59,009 nucleotides of DNA, from NCBI RefSeq assembly GCF_014697355.1, contig NZ_JACJRQ010000043.1, positions 1 through 59,009 on the forward strand, read 5' to 3'. Position 1 is the first letter of the stretch. Each line of letters begins with the position of its first letter. The notes under the pieces were generated by a model. That model did no database searches. It had not been told where the DNA came from and saw only the letters and a list, made by a program, of their open reading frames with translations. This document shows positions 16,698 to 25,144 of this stretch, piece by piece. The translations under genes were made by a program, and so were the position numbers. The DNA is from Nostoc calcicola FACHB-3891. GTDB lineage: Bacteria > Cyanobacteriota > Cyanobacteriia > Cyanobacteriales > Nostocaceae.

Positions 16698-16917
16698 AGC
16701 GGTAAAAAATTGCTGTTTCAAAGCCAATTTCAAAAACTGGGTCTGCATTCCACCTCTGAGCCATTACGTGTAATTACTGCCTATATATATTGATCTAACG
16801 GCTTTTTAGTATTATCTCGACATCGGGACGAAAGCTGAACAGACAAAGACTTGAGGCATTTAACAACTTGCCCCCAAGTGCGATTGCACAGACTCGAACA
16901 GTTAAGAGTTAACTGAT

Positions 16918-19900
16918 TTAACGCAAATGATGCAGAAATTTTATCCAATCACTCCTGAAGATTTCTAATTGACATACTTTACCCTTAAAGCCTCGATACT
17001 CAATTGTTGCGCTACAAAAATATGAAGACATTAGTTTAACGCTCTTAATAATTCCTACTTGCCATTTGCGAACACTGTCGTTGAAAAACTCAATTTTATC
17101 CCCAACTTTCAATTCCGGGCGAGATAATTCGCTCTCGTTAACATTTATCAATTCACCATCTTGTCGGCGAACCATAATTGAGCCATCTTCGGTGTCTATT
17201 CGAGAAACAGATACCGACTGTCCAGAGTAGTTAGCTTTATCCCCAACTTTCCATTGTCCATGATCCAGGCTGATACCAATATTTGCCGCCGATACCGATT
17301 GAACTGAATTCGCAATGACTAGGGTATCAGCTAGCGCAGTATTTACTTGTGGAGAAGCATCTTGTCGAGGAGAAAAGCCAGTCATATCTTGGCTGTCCAG
17401 GCTGTCCACCCCATTTTCGGCGGCACCTTCATCTTGGACAGGCTCAAACCCAGTCACAGCAGGGCTGTCCAAGCTGGACACAAAGTCTTTGGGGACTGAA
17501 GGGTTATCAATTAAATTGACAAATTGATTAACTCCACTAAAAATATTTTCTTCATCTTTTTTTTGCAATGCTAATTCTTGGGGGTGGACAATTGGACAGG
17601 GTGGACAGTCCTGCTGTGTAAGGGTTTCAGCCTGTCCAGGGTCAAATTGAAGGGTATTTAGTGGGTGGACAGGGTGGACAGGCTGACTGTGACTGGGTTC
17701 TGGCGTTTTGGTGGGGTGAAAAAACTCCTCGAATTCTTCTATCCCCCCTTCAAGGCATTTATCTTTAAAGCAATACCAAAATTCCGAAGAAGAAAGTGAA
17801 GAATCCGGTGGCCCCAGAGGTACTTTCATTTCAAATACCCCAGCCAGTGGTTCAATGAATGCAAAGTGGGACTGAATTCTTTCACGCTTTCCGTTGACCG
17901 TGGGTGTCCAGCTACGTTCCTTAAAGTTGTGGGGCAAGACTGTTTTTAAATGGCTAATAAATTTGGACATCCCCAAAGGAGCATAACCATGTTCCCGGCA
18001 GTAAAGTACATACCAACTGTGTAAACGGCTTTGTGGGATAAATGTTGCATTCGTTGAGGGGCGTAAGCACAAGTCCACAAAGGATTTGGTCGAGTCCCCG
18101 TACAAAGATGCCTCTAGCGCCAGATTCTTTGCCCGATCCGAAGAAGGAGGCGATAACAAAATGCGATCGCGCTCTGCTCGTGGCATTGCTAAAGCCCAAG
18201 AAATTATGTCGGACTTCACCTCTTGTAGCTTCAGCCACAAGTCGGGATCAGGGGTGACATCTCGGTTTTTTACTGGGATTGGGTAAGCTCGACGCATCCA
18301 GCCGTCGCCAGCATTTTCGATCTGTAGATGACTTACAGAGGCAACCCAAAACCGAATGTACCACTGGATTGAATAAGCCACTGGATTGAATAAAGCGCGT
18401 CCGCTCATTGCCCCATTGTCAACTAATTCGTAAAAAGCTCGGACTCCTTCGGCATAACCTCCTACGTCAGGGAATCCAAATATCCGCTTGGAACTTAAAT
18501 ATTGATGCCGTCCTTCCGGTGTAGAAATATCCGCAAATTGTGAAGCGCTACTAGAGCCGGATTCGCCAAATAAACTACTCCAAAACCGTCCTAGCGTCCC
18601 CTTGCCCCCACCACTTAAGCCAATTAAGTGGGGAAACCGACCATAAGGGGCAGTTGGGTCTAAAAACATACTTGTGAACGCCCGAATCACTTCAACCAAT
18701 TCTGATCCAAAGCTTTCAGTTAGAAATTTGAGAAAAACTTCTGGGCATGGTTTGTTGGCTTCGTAATCGTGGGGAATAATATTAGTCAGGTAAAAATCTT
18801 TGCTTAGAGGCATTTCTTCACCAGTTCGCAAATCAACGACACAATTGTTAAACCCTAATAAATGAGTATTGGTTGGCAGTGGTTCTGCTGGTTCTAAGCG
18901 ACTGCGGCAATATTTAAAGGCAGATTCCTTGTGTGCGTTAGTTTCGTAAGGCTTGGTTATTCTCCAGCCAAATGTTTTTGTGTAAGAGAGCTTGTAAGCA
19001 GATTCTCCAGCGTCAGCGAGGAGCTTGTAAGCTTTATTATCATCTTGGTGTTGCCATTGGTTATTCTCTTGTGACCACTTGTAAAAGGATGAATTCAGTA
19101 CCATCCATTCTGTTTGAGGAAAGATTTTTCGGTAAGCCCAGCCATCAAAAGTACCCGCCGTTACGCAGTTAGAGTAGGGTAAATTCATGGATTGGCAGAC
19201 GGATTTGTAGAATGCCTCCGGGTCTGCTGGGTCAATATCTATACTGAAATTAGATTTTTCCGTAACTTCTTTTTCAATAGTTTCGGATTCTGCCAGTTGC
19301 TTACGCTGCGCTACGGCCGCGTGAATCTCCTGCTCTAACCGACGGATAAATTCTGGTGTTTCCATCTGCCCCAAGATTTCTTTGATGTCACTTGAAATAT
19401 ATGGTAAATCGGGGCAGATGTCGTGAGGGTTAATTCCAATAAATCCAATCCCAACCTCGGCTGCACAGTCCTGGCAGGTCTGGAGTTTCTTTAGTCCAGT
19501 GTCGTCTGGGTCATGTAGAAAAATGATTAGCCCTATGCCTGACTCTTTCAAGAGTTGGTATTCTGGCAGGATTGATTTTTTGTCCCATGCACTGCCCTGG
19601 AACGTAAATCCAGCAAGCCCATGCTCTCGACCTACTTCAACGCACCCCTCCCCTTCGTGCTGGAGTATTGCCGGGGTTCCTTGCACCAATTTACTAGCGG
19701 CAATTGCTTCATCAAGGCGATAAGCTCTCCAAGGTTCGTCCCCCTTTCTCATCTCTGGAGTGCCATCTGGGAGCCTATGCCATTGGCGAAAGGACTTGTC
19801 TTTTCCCTTCTCTTTGCTGGTATCTTTCCACTGATAGCGAACTACCCATTGGGATTGTGAGTAAGGATAGGTTACTTGTGAAGCATGACCGGGGATGCCT

Positions 19901-20460
19901 TTTGGCGGCTTGCTTGTTAGTGGCTGGGGCTGGGGAATAGCGTTCGCCCTATCAGTCAGTGCGACCAGTGCGAAATCTTCTGGAATTATTGTTGTTTTGG
20001 GCTTGACCGTCTTGGGCTGAGGTGAATTTCTTCTGGGTGAGGGAGTATAATTAGCCCCTGCCCTTTCTGCTATAACTTCAGCCCAAGGTTTAATCGCCTC
20101 TCTGATGTCCTTACACTCACAATTATTGAAGCATCTGTACTTCCCGGTTTCTGGGACAATAGATAAGTCATTACCACCACAAACTGGACAAATAAACTTA
20201 TTTTTAGCTTTGGACGGTTCTAGCTGGTCTTGAAAATTTCGGATGTCGAATTTTTCAAATGCCTGTTGAGTTCTTGAGGCATTAGTTTTTTGTGGTGTAT
20301 CTTCAAGGCGTTTATTTTCTACACTGGCAGTTTTGGTATTGCGTGCTGCTAACTCTTGCTTAATTGGGGCAGATTGTGCTACTTTAATCGGCTCAGAAAT
20401 ATTCGGCGTTGCGCCATGATCTAACAGTCCGGGCGCACTTTGCATTTCTAGCGTATTCAT
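16918..20460 (-). CDS. Plasmid replication protein: primase-type zinc finger/TOPRIM-like region plus SF3 helicase
   Basis: 1180 residues. Order: low-complexity N-terminus; zinc ribbon CPVCGG ... CFNNC (~90-115); DUF3854/TOPRIM-like region (~225-370) with EGEGCVEVG and FLHDPDDTG, the acidic motif expected of TOPRIM; D5/P4-type helicase (~460-800) with Walker A GLSGGGKGTLGRF and a downstream FGFPDVGG; Pro/Ser-rich spacer; C-terminal KOW/SH3-like repeats (GDKANYSG, VGDKIEFF). This is the fused primase-helicase that replicates many large cyanobacterial plasmids. A Shine-Dalgarno GGAG lies 8 bases before the ATG and inside a palindrome (20465-20501), which may control translation. It is the only replication initiator candidate in the window. 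Confidence 0.87.
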   Translation of the reverse strand: MNTLEMQSAPGLLDHGATPNISEPIKVAQSAPIKQELAARNTKTASVENKRLEDTPQKTNASRTQQAFEKFDIRNFQDQLEPSKAKNKFICPVCGGNDLSIVPETGKYRCFNNCECKDIREAIKPWAEVIAERAGANYTPSPRRNSPQPKTVKPKTTIIPEDFALVALTDRANAIPQPQPLTSKPPKGIPGHASQVTYPYSQSQWVVRYQWKDTSKEKGKDKSFRQWHRLPDGTPEMRKGDEPWRAYRLDEAIAASKLVQGTPAILQHEGEGCVEVGREHGLAGFTFQGSAWDKKSILPEYQLLKESGIGLIIFLHDPDDTGLKKLQTCQDCAAEVGIGFIGINPHDICPDLPYISSDIKEILGQMETPEFIRRLEQEIHAAVAQRKQLAESETIEKEVTEKSNFSIDIDPADPEAFYKSVCQSMNLPYSNCVTAGTFDGWAYRKIFPQTEWMVLNSSFYKWSQENNQWQHQDDNKAYKLLADAGESAYKLSYTKTFGWRITKPYETNAHKESAFKYCRSRLEPAEPLPTNTHLLGFNNCVVDLRTGEEMPLSKDFYLTNIIPHDYEANKPCPEVFLKFLTESFGSELVEVIRAFTSMFLDPTAPYGRFPHLIGLSGGGKGTLGRFWSSLFGESGSSSASQFADISTPEGRHQYLSSKRIFGFPDVGGYAEGVRAFYELVDNGAMSGRALFNPVAYSIQWYIRFWVASVSHLQIENAGDGWMRRAYPIPVKNRDVTPDPDLWLKLQEVKSDIISWALAMPRAERDRILLSPPSSDRAKNLALEASLYGDSTKSFVDLCLRPSTNATFIPQSRLHSWYVLYCREHGYAPLGMSKFISHLKTVLPHNFKERSWTPTVNGKRERIQSHFAFIEPLAGVFEMKVPLGPPDSSLSSSEFWYCFKDKCLEGGIEEFEEFFHPTKTPEPSHSQPVHPVHPLNTLQFDPGQAETLTQQDCPPCPIVHPQELALQKKDEENIFSGVNQFVNLIDNPSVPKDFVSSLDSPAVTGFEPVQDEGAAENGVDSLDSQDMTGFSPRQDASPQVNTALADTLVIANSVQSVSAANIGISLDHGQWKVGDKANYSGQSVSVSRIDTEDGSIMVRRQDGELINVNESELSRPELKVGDKIEFFNDSVRKWQVGIIKSVKLMSSYFCSATIEYRGFKGKVCQLEIFRSDWIKFLHHLR

Positions 20461-20464
20461 TTGT

Positions 20465-20501
20465 ACTACTCCATGTATTTTTTGTGTGTTTCTGGAGTAG
20501 T
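20465..20501. promoter_or_regulatory. Palindrome overlapping the primase ribosome site
   Basis: ACTACTCCA (20465-20473) and TGGAGTAGT (20493-20501) are perfect 9-bp inverted arms with a 19-base spacer. On the minus-strand mRNA the near arm contains the GGAG that precedes the ATG at 20460, so pairing would hide the ribosome site. It may equally be an operator for autoregulation. Confidence 0.7.
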
Positions 20502-20890
20502 TCTTTGCCGTTGTCGCCGCGTTCTGTTAGGTTAGAAGGTGAACAATTATAAAAACTAATCTAGGTTGTAGTTTTTGTTGACTACTCGTGAACGATTACC
20601 AGTCGTTCTTGGTGTTCGCCTCATCATCTAACTGAGCGCACCCGAAGCAGCAAGAGCTACTCCTTTTTTTTTGTACCTAAGCATTCAAATGGCTTGGGAA
20701 TTTTCGTTTTTTAGCCAGTTTTTAAGCATTTTATTGATGATTTTACTGCATCGCTGGTTAGTAGATGGTTGATTATATATAACTCCCTTTTTTAACTTTT
20801 GTGTCCGATATCCTTTCAAAGTTGGTATGCTAATTGGCGGTTTTGGTCAGATGCAATGAGTAGTTGCTGATATCTGAATTAGGCAATTGC
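20502..20890. other. Intergenic region upstream of the primase gene, possible origin
   Basis: No gene. Contains the palindrome GAACGA-7-TCGTTC (about 20588-20606), runs of T, and AT-rich TTGATTATATATAA near 20770. AT-rich DNA plus palindromes next to a replication gene fits an origin or promoter region, but no iteron array is seen here; the best repeat cluster is at 26990-27153. Confidence 0.4.
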
Positions 20891-21118
20891 TTATTCTTCC
20901 TCCTTGTCCTGAGCGGGTTTAGGGGATTTTTCTTTTTTAGCAAGAGTGGGTGGCTGCTCATTTTCCTCTAACCAGTTATTGATCATTTGCTCCAGAGCCT
21001 CGCTATGAGTTATTTCCTTGGCAGTGCAAGAAATTTTAAATTTAAGCCCTAACTCTCTAGGGACGTATCCTGAAATTTGCATATAGTTAGGGTTTGCACC
21101 TTTTCCTCTAGAAGGCAT
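20891..21118 (-). CDS. Small ribbon-helix-helix-like plasmid protein
   Basis: 75 residues. MPSRGKGANPNYMQISGYVP gives a basic N-terminus and a beta strand, followed by helices ELGLKFKISCTAKE and SEALEQMINNWLEE, as in CopG/Arc-type repressors, then a charged tail (KKEKSPKPAQDKEEE). Probably a DNA-binding regulator of copy number or partition. A palindrome 20 bp upstream (21139-21162) is a likely autoregulatory operator. Divergent from the actin-like gene at 21364, so it may control both. Confidence 0.75.
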   Translation of the reverse strand: MPSRGKGANPNYMQISGYVPRELGLKFKISCTAKEITHSEALEQMINNWLEENEQPPTLAKKEKSPKPAQDKEEE

Positions 21119-21138
21119 CGTGGAAGAGTCACATAAAG

Positions 21139-21162
21139 TTCTGTGTCCATATTCACACAGAA
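21139..21162. promoter_or_regulatory. Operator-like palindrome TTCTGTGT-8-ACACAGAA
   Basis: Perfect 8-bp arms (21139-21146 and 21155-21162) between the RHH gene and the actin-like gene, immediately upstream of the RHH gene. RHH repressors bind such dyads. The 245-bp divergent region also holds TTGACT-type promoter sequence near 21188. Confidence 0.6.
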
Positions 21163-21363
21163 AACTATTTTATTCACTGTTATTGTTGACTAATGTCCAC
21201 AAACCTATGCTACCATGAACATTAGCAGGCAACAAAAACCACAGGTAGACAAGGCTAGTCAACAGATACAGCAGACACAGAAACTACCACCTACCTGATG
21301 GCAGCAAGCCTAAAAACTTCAGAACCTTGATAAATAAATAGCTTCACCAGAATAGGACAGAAA

Positions 21364-22389
21364 ATGCTTACTACTTCTGCATTGCCATCTGCTGCCACTG
21401 ATAACCAATATCTAGCAGCAGCGCTTGACACGGGCAACGGGTATATCAAATTTGCTACTTCCAACTCGGAAGTACTTATCCCCAGCCTTATTAAGCAAGT
21501 ATCAGACAACAACGAATATGAGTACTCGGCATCATCTAAAGGTGCGTTGATTGAATTTGTAGAAAGCGATCGCTCTGAGTTAAACGGTACGCGTTGGCTA
21601 GTGGGACAACCTGCTTACAAGGAATTCCCCGATAGCCACGACCGGATTACAGATGATCGCCAAAACAAACTGACTTATGCTCTACAAGCGCTATGTGGAT
21701 GCCTTGCAGTAGCGCCGCACCAAAAGGAGTGGAGTCTAGCATTAGCTAGCAGTATCCACGATTCCCAAGTTTATGGAGCAAAACTCAAAGAAGCGCTTAA
21801 CGGTTCCCACTCTGCCAAAATCAACGGCAAGCTGACTACAGTCAATATCAGGACTCTGGCGCTAGACGAGGGGCAGGGCGCGATTTACTACGGCATCAAA
21901 CGAGGAATCCTACCAAGGGATGCTCAAACAGTTTTGTTAGATATCGGCTTTGGAACCACAATCATTGCGGTTTACAACGGTGCAACCATCCTCAGAGCTT
22001 CTCGCTATGTTCACCCGCAGGGTACAGGCAAGCTGGTACAAATGATAGCTGACCACATCGAAACTCGCGCTTTCTGTGGCGGTGTTTCTGGAGATCCGCT
22101 ACTCATCAGGCAGGGGATAGAGACTGATTTTCAGTATGGGCGTACCTCTTGGAACTTTAAAGAAGTATACCTTGCAGTCTTAATGGACTGGGTGCGCGAA
22201 GTTTTAGGGCCATGCCTCAAGAAAGTGGATACTTGGCTACCCAGTTCCGACTTCGTGTTAGCAACCGGAGGCGGGGCACTCATGCCAGCAATGGCTAGCG
22301 TTCTAGCTAAAAAGAAAATCGCCGTTCTAGAGAATTCCCAGATGTCTAACGTGTTAGGAATGCAGGCGATTGCCCAACAGAAGAAATAG
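21364..22389 (+). CDS. ParM/StbA-like plasmid-segregation actin
   Basis: 341 residues with the actin-superfamily nucleotide motifs: phosphate 1 LDTGNGYIKF (~22-31), phosphate 2 LLDIGFGTT (~197-205) and adenosine ATGGGALM (~300-307). ParM-type proteins polymerise with ATP and push plasmid copies apart through an RHH adaptor bound to a centromere. Shine-Dalgarno AGGA lies 7 bases before the ATG. The next gene, 18 bp downstream, has the size and layout of the adaptor (ParR). Part of a collinear run to 26982. An alternative is a cyanobacterial Alp-type actin with another role. Confidence 0.87.
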   Translation: MLTTSALPSAATDNQYLAAALDTGNGYIKFATSNSEVLIPSLIKQVSDNNEYEYSASSKGALIEFVESDRSELNGTRWLVGQPAYKEFPDSHDRITDDRQNKLTYALQALCGCLAVAPHQKEWSLALASSIHDSQVYGAKLKEALNGSHSAKINGKLTTVNIRTLALDEGQGAIYYGIKRGILPRDAQTVLLDIGFGTTIIAVYNGATILRASRYVHPQGTGKLVQMIADHIETRAFCGGVSGDPLLIRQGIETDFQYGRTSWNFKEVYLAVLMDWVREVLGPCLKKVDTWLPSSDFVLATGGGALMPAMASVLAKKKIAVLENSQMSNVLGMQAIAQQKK

Positions 22390-22407
22390 AGCAATTAGGG
22401 GGAATTG

Positions 22408-22635
22408 ATGACAAAGCAGATCAGGGTGAGCATCCCAGAGGAGCTACACCCTTGGTTATCCAAAATGAGTAATGTCTGTGAAATACCTGATTATTCTAAG
22501 CTCGTAGCCTATTTACTACAGCGAATGAAGGATCAGCCTGTGTTTGGGAGTGTGCAACAGGCAATAACACCTCAGAACACATCTATGCAAGTGTCAACTC
22601 CAGATGCAGAGATTCAGATTGATGCTGACTGGTAA
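22408..22635 (+). CDS. ParR-like RHH adaptor, partner of the actin
   Basis: 75 residues from ATG at 22408 with a strong AGGGGG ribosome site. N-terminal strand TKQIRVSIPEEL and helices (YSKLVAYLLQRM) resemble a ribbon-helix-helix DNA-binding domain; the C-terminus is disordered and acidic, ending DAEIQIDADW, suited to capping a ParM filament. Its position directly after parM supports the role. No direct homology claimed. Confidence 0.7.
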   Translation: MTKQIRVSIPEELHPWLSKMSNVCEIPDYSKLVAYLLQRMKDQPVFGSVQQAITPQNTSMQVSTPDAEIQIDADW

Positions 22636-22657
22636 AGAATCTTCTCACCCAAAAACT

Positions 22658-22873
22658 ATGAAACCAAACAAAACACTTGGATTCTCTGTTGCTGCTCTTG
22701 GCTTTCTAGCTCTTGGCTACTTTGGAGTCCAGTACTTTGGCAGAAATAATATGTTCACTATCGCCGCAGCCGTGGGGGGTGCTGGTGCAATCAGCTATGT
22801 ACTCCAGAAACCGAGTCAGCCAGAAGCACCAACCGCACCGATAAAAGCCCAAAGAAAAGGAAAGAAGTCATGA
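22658..22873 (+). CDS. Small protein with two membrane helices
   Basis: 71 residues from the ATG at 22658 (an upstream in-frame ATG at 22622 would overlap the previous gene). Two hydrophobic helices, LGFSVAALGFLALGYFGV and MFTIAAAVGGAGAISYVL, then a basic tail ending QRKGKKS. Function unknown. Its stop overlaps the next start as ATGA, so it is translated with the run. Several genes here encode small membrane proteins, fitting a cell-envelope complex around the ATPase at 25141. Confidence 0.65.
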   Translation: MKPNKTLGFSVAALGFLALGYFGVQYFGRNNMFTIAAAVGGAGAISYVLQKPSQPEAPTAPIKAQRKGKKS

Positions 22874-23145
22874 GCGACCAAGAAACCATGCAGACTCAAC
22901 CATCGCTAACGACTACCGAAATCATGACTATCATCCTGGGTTGCGAACAGACTTTGAGGTTTGTGCAAGCATCGCCCAATTACAAGCAAATCGAAGCCTC
23001 CGAGCGGTTCAGTACATCGAATGACTTAAAGATGGGTGATGCTGTCCAAGCTTTGATGGAGATTCACGAAGCAATCCTAAATATCGAGTTCTACTCCCAA
23101 GTTGAGGGACAAGCTTATGCTTTCAACGACAGCCTTACAGCGTAA
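22870..23145 (+). CDS. Hypothetical protein of the plasmid backbone run
   Basis: 91 residues, mostly helical and acidic, no recognised domain. Starts by ATGA overlap with the preceding gene and overlaps the next one by 29 bases. The overlaps on both sides are the main support. No membrane segment. Confidence 0.65.
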   Translation: MSDQETMQTQPSLTTTEIMTIILGCEQTLRFVQASPNYKQIEASERFSTSNDLKMGDAVQALMEIHEAILNIEFYSQVEGQAYAFNDSLTA

Positions 23146-23311
23146 TCACCTGTACCAATTCCGTGGTCAACAACTGCGCTACAGCCACCTTTCTAACTCT
23201 AGAGTCAATGCACCTTTCATATTCAATGACTCAAAGGGCAGACGAAAAGAACTAAGCCAAAACCAAGTACAACGTGAGGTTTTTGAATTAAATGAATTTT
23301 GTGAGAACTGA
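23117..23311 (+). CDS. Small basic hypothetical protein
   Basis: 64 residues from ATG at 23117, which has AGGG 8 bases upstream inside the previous gene. Product is basic (QRNHLYQFRGQQLRY, DSKGRRKELSQ) with a helical C-terminus; nucleic-acid binding is possible. Its TGA overlaps the next ATG (TGATG), indicating coupled translation. Not recognised. Confidence 0.6.
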   Translation: MLSTTALQRNHLYQFRGQQLRYSHLSNSRVNAPFIFNDSKGRRKELSQNQVQREVFELNEFCEN

Positions 23312-23841
23312 TGATGAAGCGATCGCTCTTTGAGCCGGCAAGCTTGGCGATCGCCCATCTGTGCATCAAGTACATCAGACACATTTTGGATCTTAGCAGC
23401 ATGGCACTCGATTACAAAAATCCCAACGATTGGGGACGCTCACCTCTGACCGACTCCGCCCTAAGAAAGCAGCAATTACTAGCAGAAAATCCTGAAGAAT
23501 GGGCAGCAATGATTGAGGCGGATATTGAGGCACTCTCCACACCGTTAGAGAGTGAAGATTACCCACCTTTCACCGGGACGGAATTTCTAGCAACTCATTC
23601 AACCATTGATGACCATCCATACTCTGCTGCATTTGGTCAATTCTTGGGTAATGGGATTGACGCGGACATTGCAAATATCTTGGCGTTCGGCTCTAACCGA
23701 TTTGATTTAATTTCTGAAGATTTTGATGACCCATTACGGCAACTGGCAACGAGAATTTATAGCCGATTTGAAGACATGGGGTATTGGGATGAAGTGCCAG
23801 AATCTAACGATGATATCAACTACGACAACATACCTTATTAG
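23311..23841 (+). CDS. Acidic hypothetical protein
   Basis: 176 residues. The first ~30 residues are less ordered and a second ATG at 23401 (MALDYKNPNDWG) may be the true start, although it lacks a ribosome site. The rest is acidic with helices (ALRKQQLLAENPEEW, DPLRQLATRIYSRFED) and ends DDINYDNIPY. No known family recognised. Overlaps the previous gene and is followed by a strong ribosome site for the next. Confidence 0.65.
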   Translation: MMKRSLFEPASLAIAHLCIKYIRHILDLSSMALDYKNPNDWGRSPLTDSALRKQQLLAENPEEWAAMIEADIEALSTPLESEDYPPFTGTEFLATHSTIDDHPYSAAFGQFLGNGIDADIANILAFGSNRFDLISEDFDDPLRQLATRIYSRFEDMGYWDEVPESNDDINYDNIPY

Positions 23842-23852
23842 GAGGTTCAATA

Positions 23853-24569
23853 ATGGATTTTGCAATACGTAATCCGGTCGTTGGTCATGCAAGCCATATT
23901 GATGAAAAAGCGCAAGCATGGGGAGGGTTTGAGTCTGATATTCTGGGCTATCTTTCGGATATAAATAAGCTCGAACAGTTCGCTGATTATGCGAATAATG
24001 CCCAAGAACTATCTGACCGACTAGAACCATTTCTGGACAACGCCAAGGTCGTCTTTGAGGCGATGGAGAAGCTAACAAAAGGTCAAGTGACCTGGGTCGA
24101 ACTTCGCAAACAATACGGCTCTCATGTAGCGGGTGCTATCGCTAAGATTCGCAAACTCAACTCCGAATTTGATTCAGAGATGAGTAAGATAGATGCCCAA
24201 GATAGAGCGGATTTGCTGCGGATTGATCAAAAGCGTAAACACGCTTTAACCGAAGTTGCAGCCCAATTACACCACGACTTACAAGCTGAATTGTGGAGAC
24301 ATGAAAACAAAATTAGCGGCATCGAAAACAGGCAAATTGTGCAGGCTGAAAGACAAGCAATCACAACAGGGCTGAGAGAGAAACGCCAACAACTTTTAGC
24401 CCGTGCAAGGTATGGATCAAGGGCATTAGAACCCAATCAAGCACCCCAGGAAGTGATACCAGTTACTAGCCAAAATCATGCACCAGCATCAAGTGTTTCT
24501 GCAACAGGAACAGTCAGGGGATGGGGTGCAATGTTGGGTAACTTGTGGAACAAATTGGGCGAGAGATAA
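23853..24569 (+). CDS. Coiled-coil protein
   Basis: 238 residues preceded by an excellent Shine-Dalgarno (TTAGGAGG, 8 bases before ATG). Predicted largely helical, with a long charged coiled coil at ~95-185 (Glu/Lys/Arg/Gln rich, e.g. ERQAITTGLREKRQQLLARA) and a flexible C-terminus containing GWGAMLGNLWNKLGER. Function unknown; could be a structural partner of the membrane ATPase downstream. Confidence 0.7.
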   Translation: MDFAIRNPVVGHASHIDEKAQAWGGFESDILGYLSDINKLEQFADYANNAQELSDRLEPFLDNAKVVFEAMEKLTKGQVTWVELRKQYGSHVAGAIAKIRKLNSEFDSEMSKIDAQDRADLLRIDQKRKHALTEVAAQLHHDLQAELWRHENKISGIENRQIVQAERQAITTGLREKRQQLLARARYGSRALEPNQAPQEVIPVTSQNHAPASSVSATGTVRGWGAMLGNLWNKLGER

Positions 24570-24592
24570 CTATTAGTTAAAAGGCAAGGCTG

Positions 24593-25144
24593 ATGCTAGT
24601 AAGGAAACGAAATGAAGATCCTCATAGCGTCAGCCCTTTTTTGCATGAAGGGCTGGCACAAACACCACAACAACAACAACAGAAACAAGAGCAACCATCA
24701 CAACCGCAACCATTACCAGAAAATAACAGAGGTAGAACATTTAGACGTGCTGGTAATGCTTGTGAGATTGTCGCTGGCAGTTGCTTAAATAGTGCAGTAA
24801 TTTTCACCTTTCATCTATTGCAAGTTCACCCCGTTGGAATGTTCCTAGCTGTGGGTACTGCACACCTGTATTTTACTGCCACTGCAACAGGTGAAGGGTT
24901 TAATAATTTTGTCACTAATTTAATGACTGGTTGCAGTGCATCACTGGCGTTATTGTGTGCGCTTTCCGACCCGTTGGGTGAGTGGAATGAAGCTCGGACT
25001 TCCACTGCTAGTGCTAATACTTCAATTGAAAAGATGTATCAGCCCAAAACTGCGGATTATTCCAGTTGGGTGAATGGTGCTGGTGTGGCGATATTCGTAG
25101 CACTATTAATGATTTTTCTATTTGGTGGTAGTCAGAGGAAATGA
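24593..25144 (+). CDS. Membrane protein of the backbone run
   Basis: 183 residues. N-terminal ~45 residues are Gln/Pro rich (QQQQQKQEQPSQPQPLPEN), then three or four hydrophobic helices (~57-75, 78-95, ~103-120, 160-178). Shine-Dalgarno-like AAGGCTG precedes the ATG. Stop overlaps the next gene's start (ATGA), so this protein and the ATPase are made together and probably sit in the same membrane complex. Confidence 0.7.
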   Translation: MLVRKRNEDPHSVSPFLHEGLAQTPQQQQQKQEQPSQPQPLPENNRGRTFRRAGNACEIVAGSCLNSAVIFTFHLLQVHPVGMFLAVGTAHLYFTATATGEGFNNFVTNLMTGCSASLALLCALSDPLGEWNEARTSTASANTSIEKMYQPKTADYSSWVNGAGVAIFVALLMIFLFGGSQRK

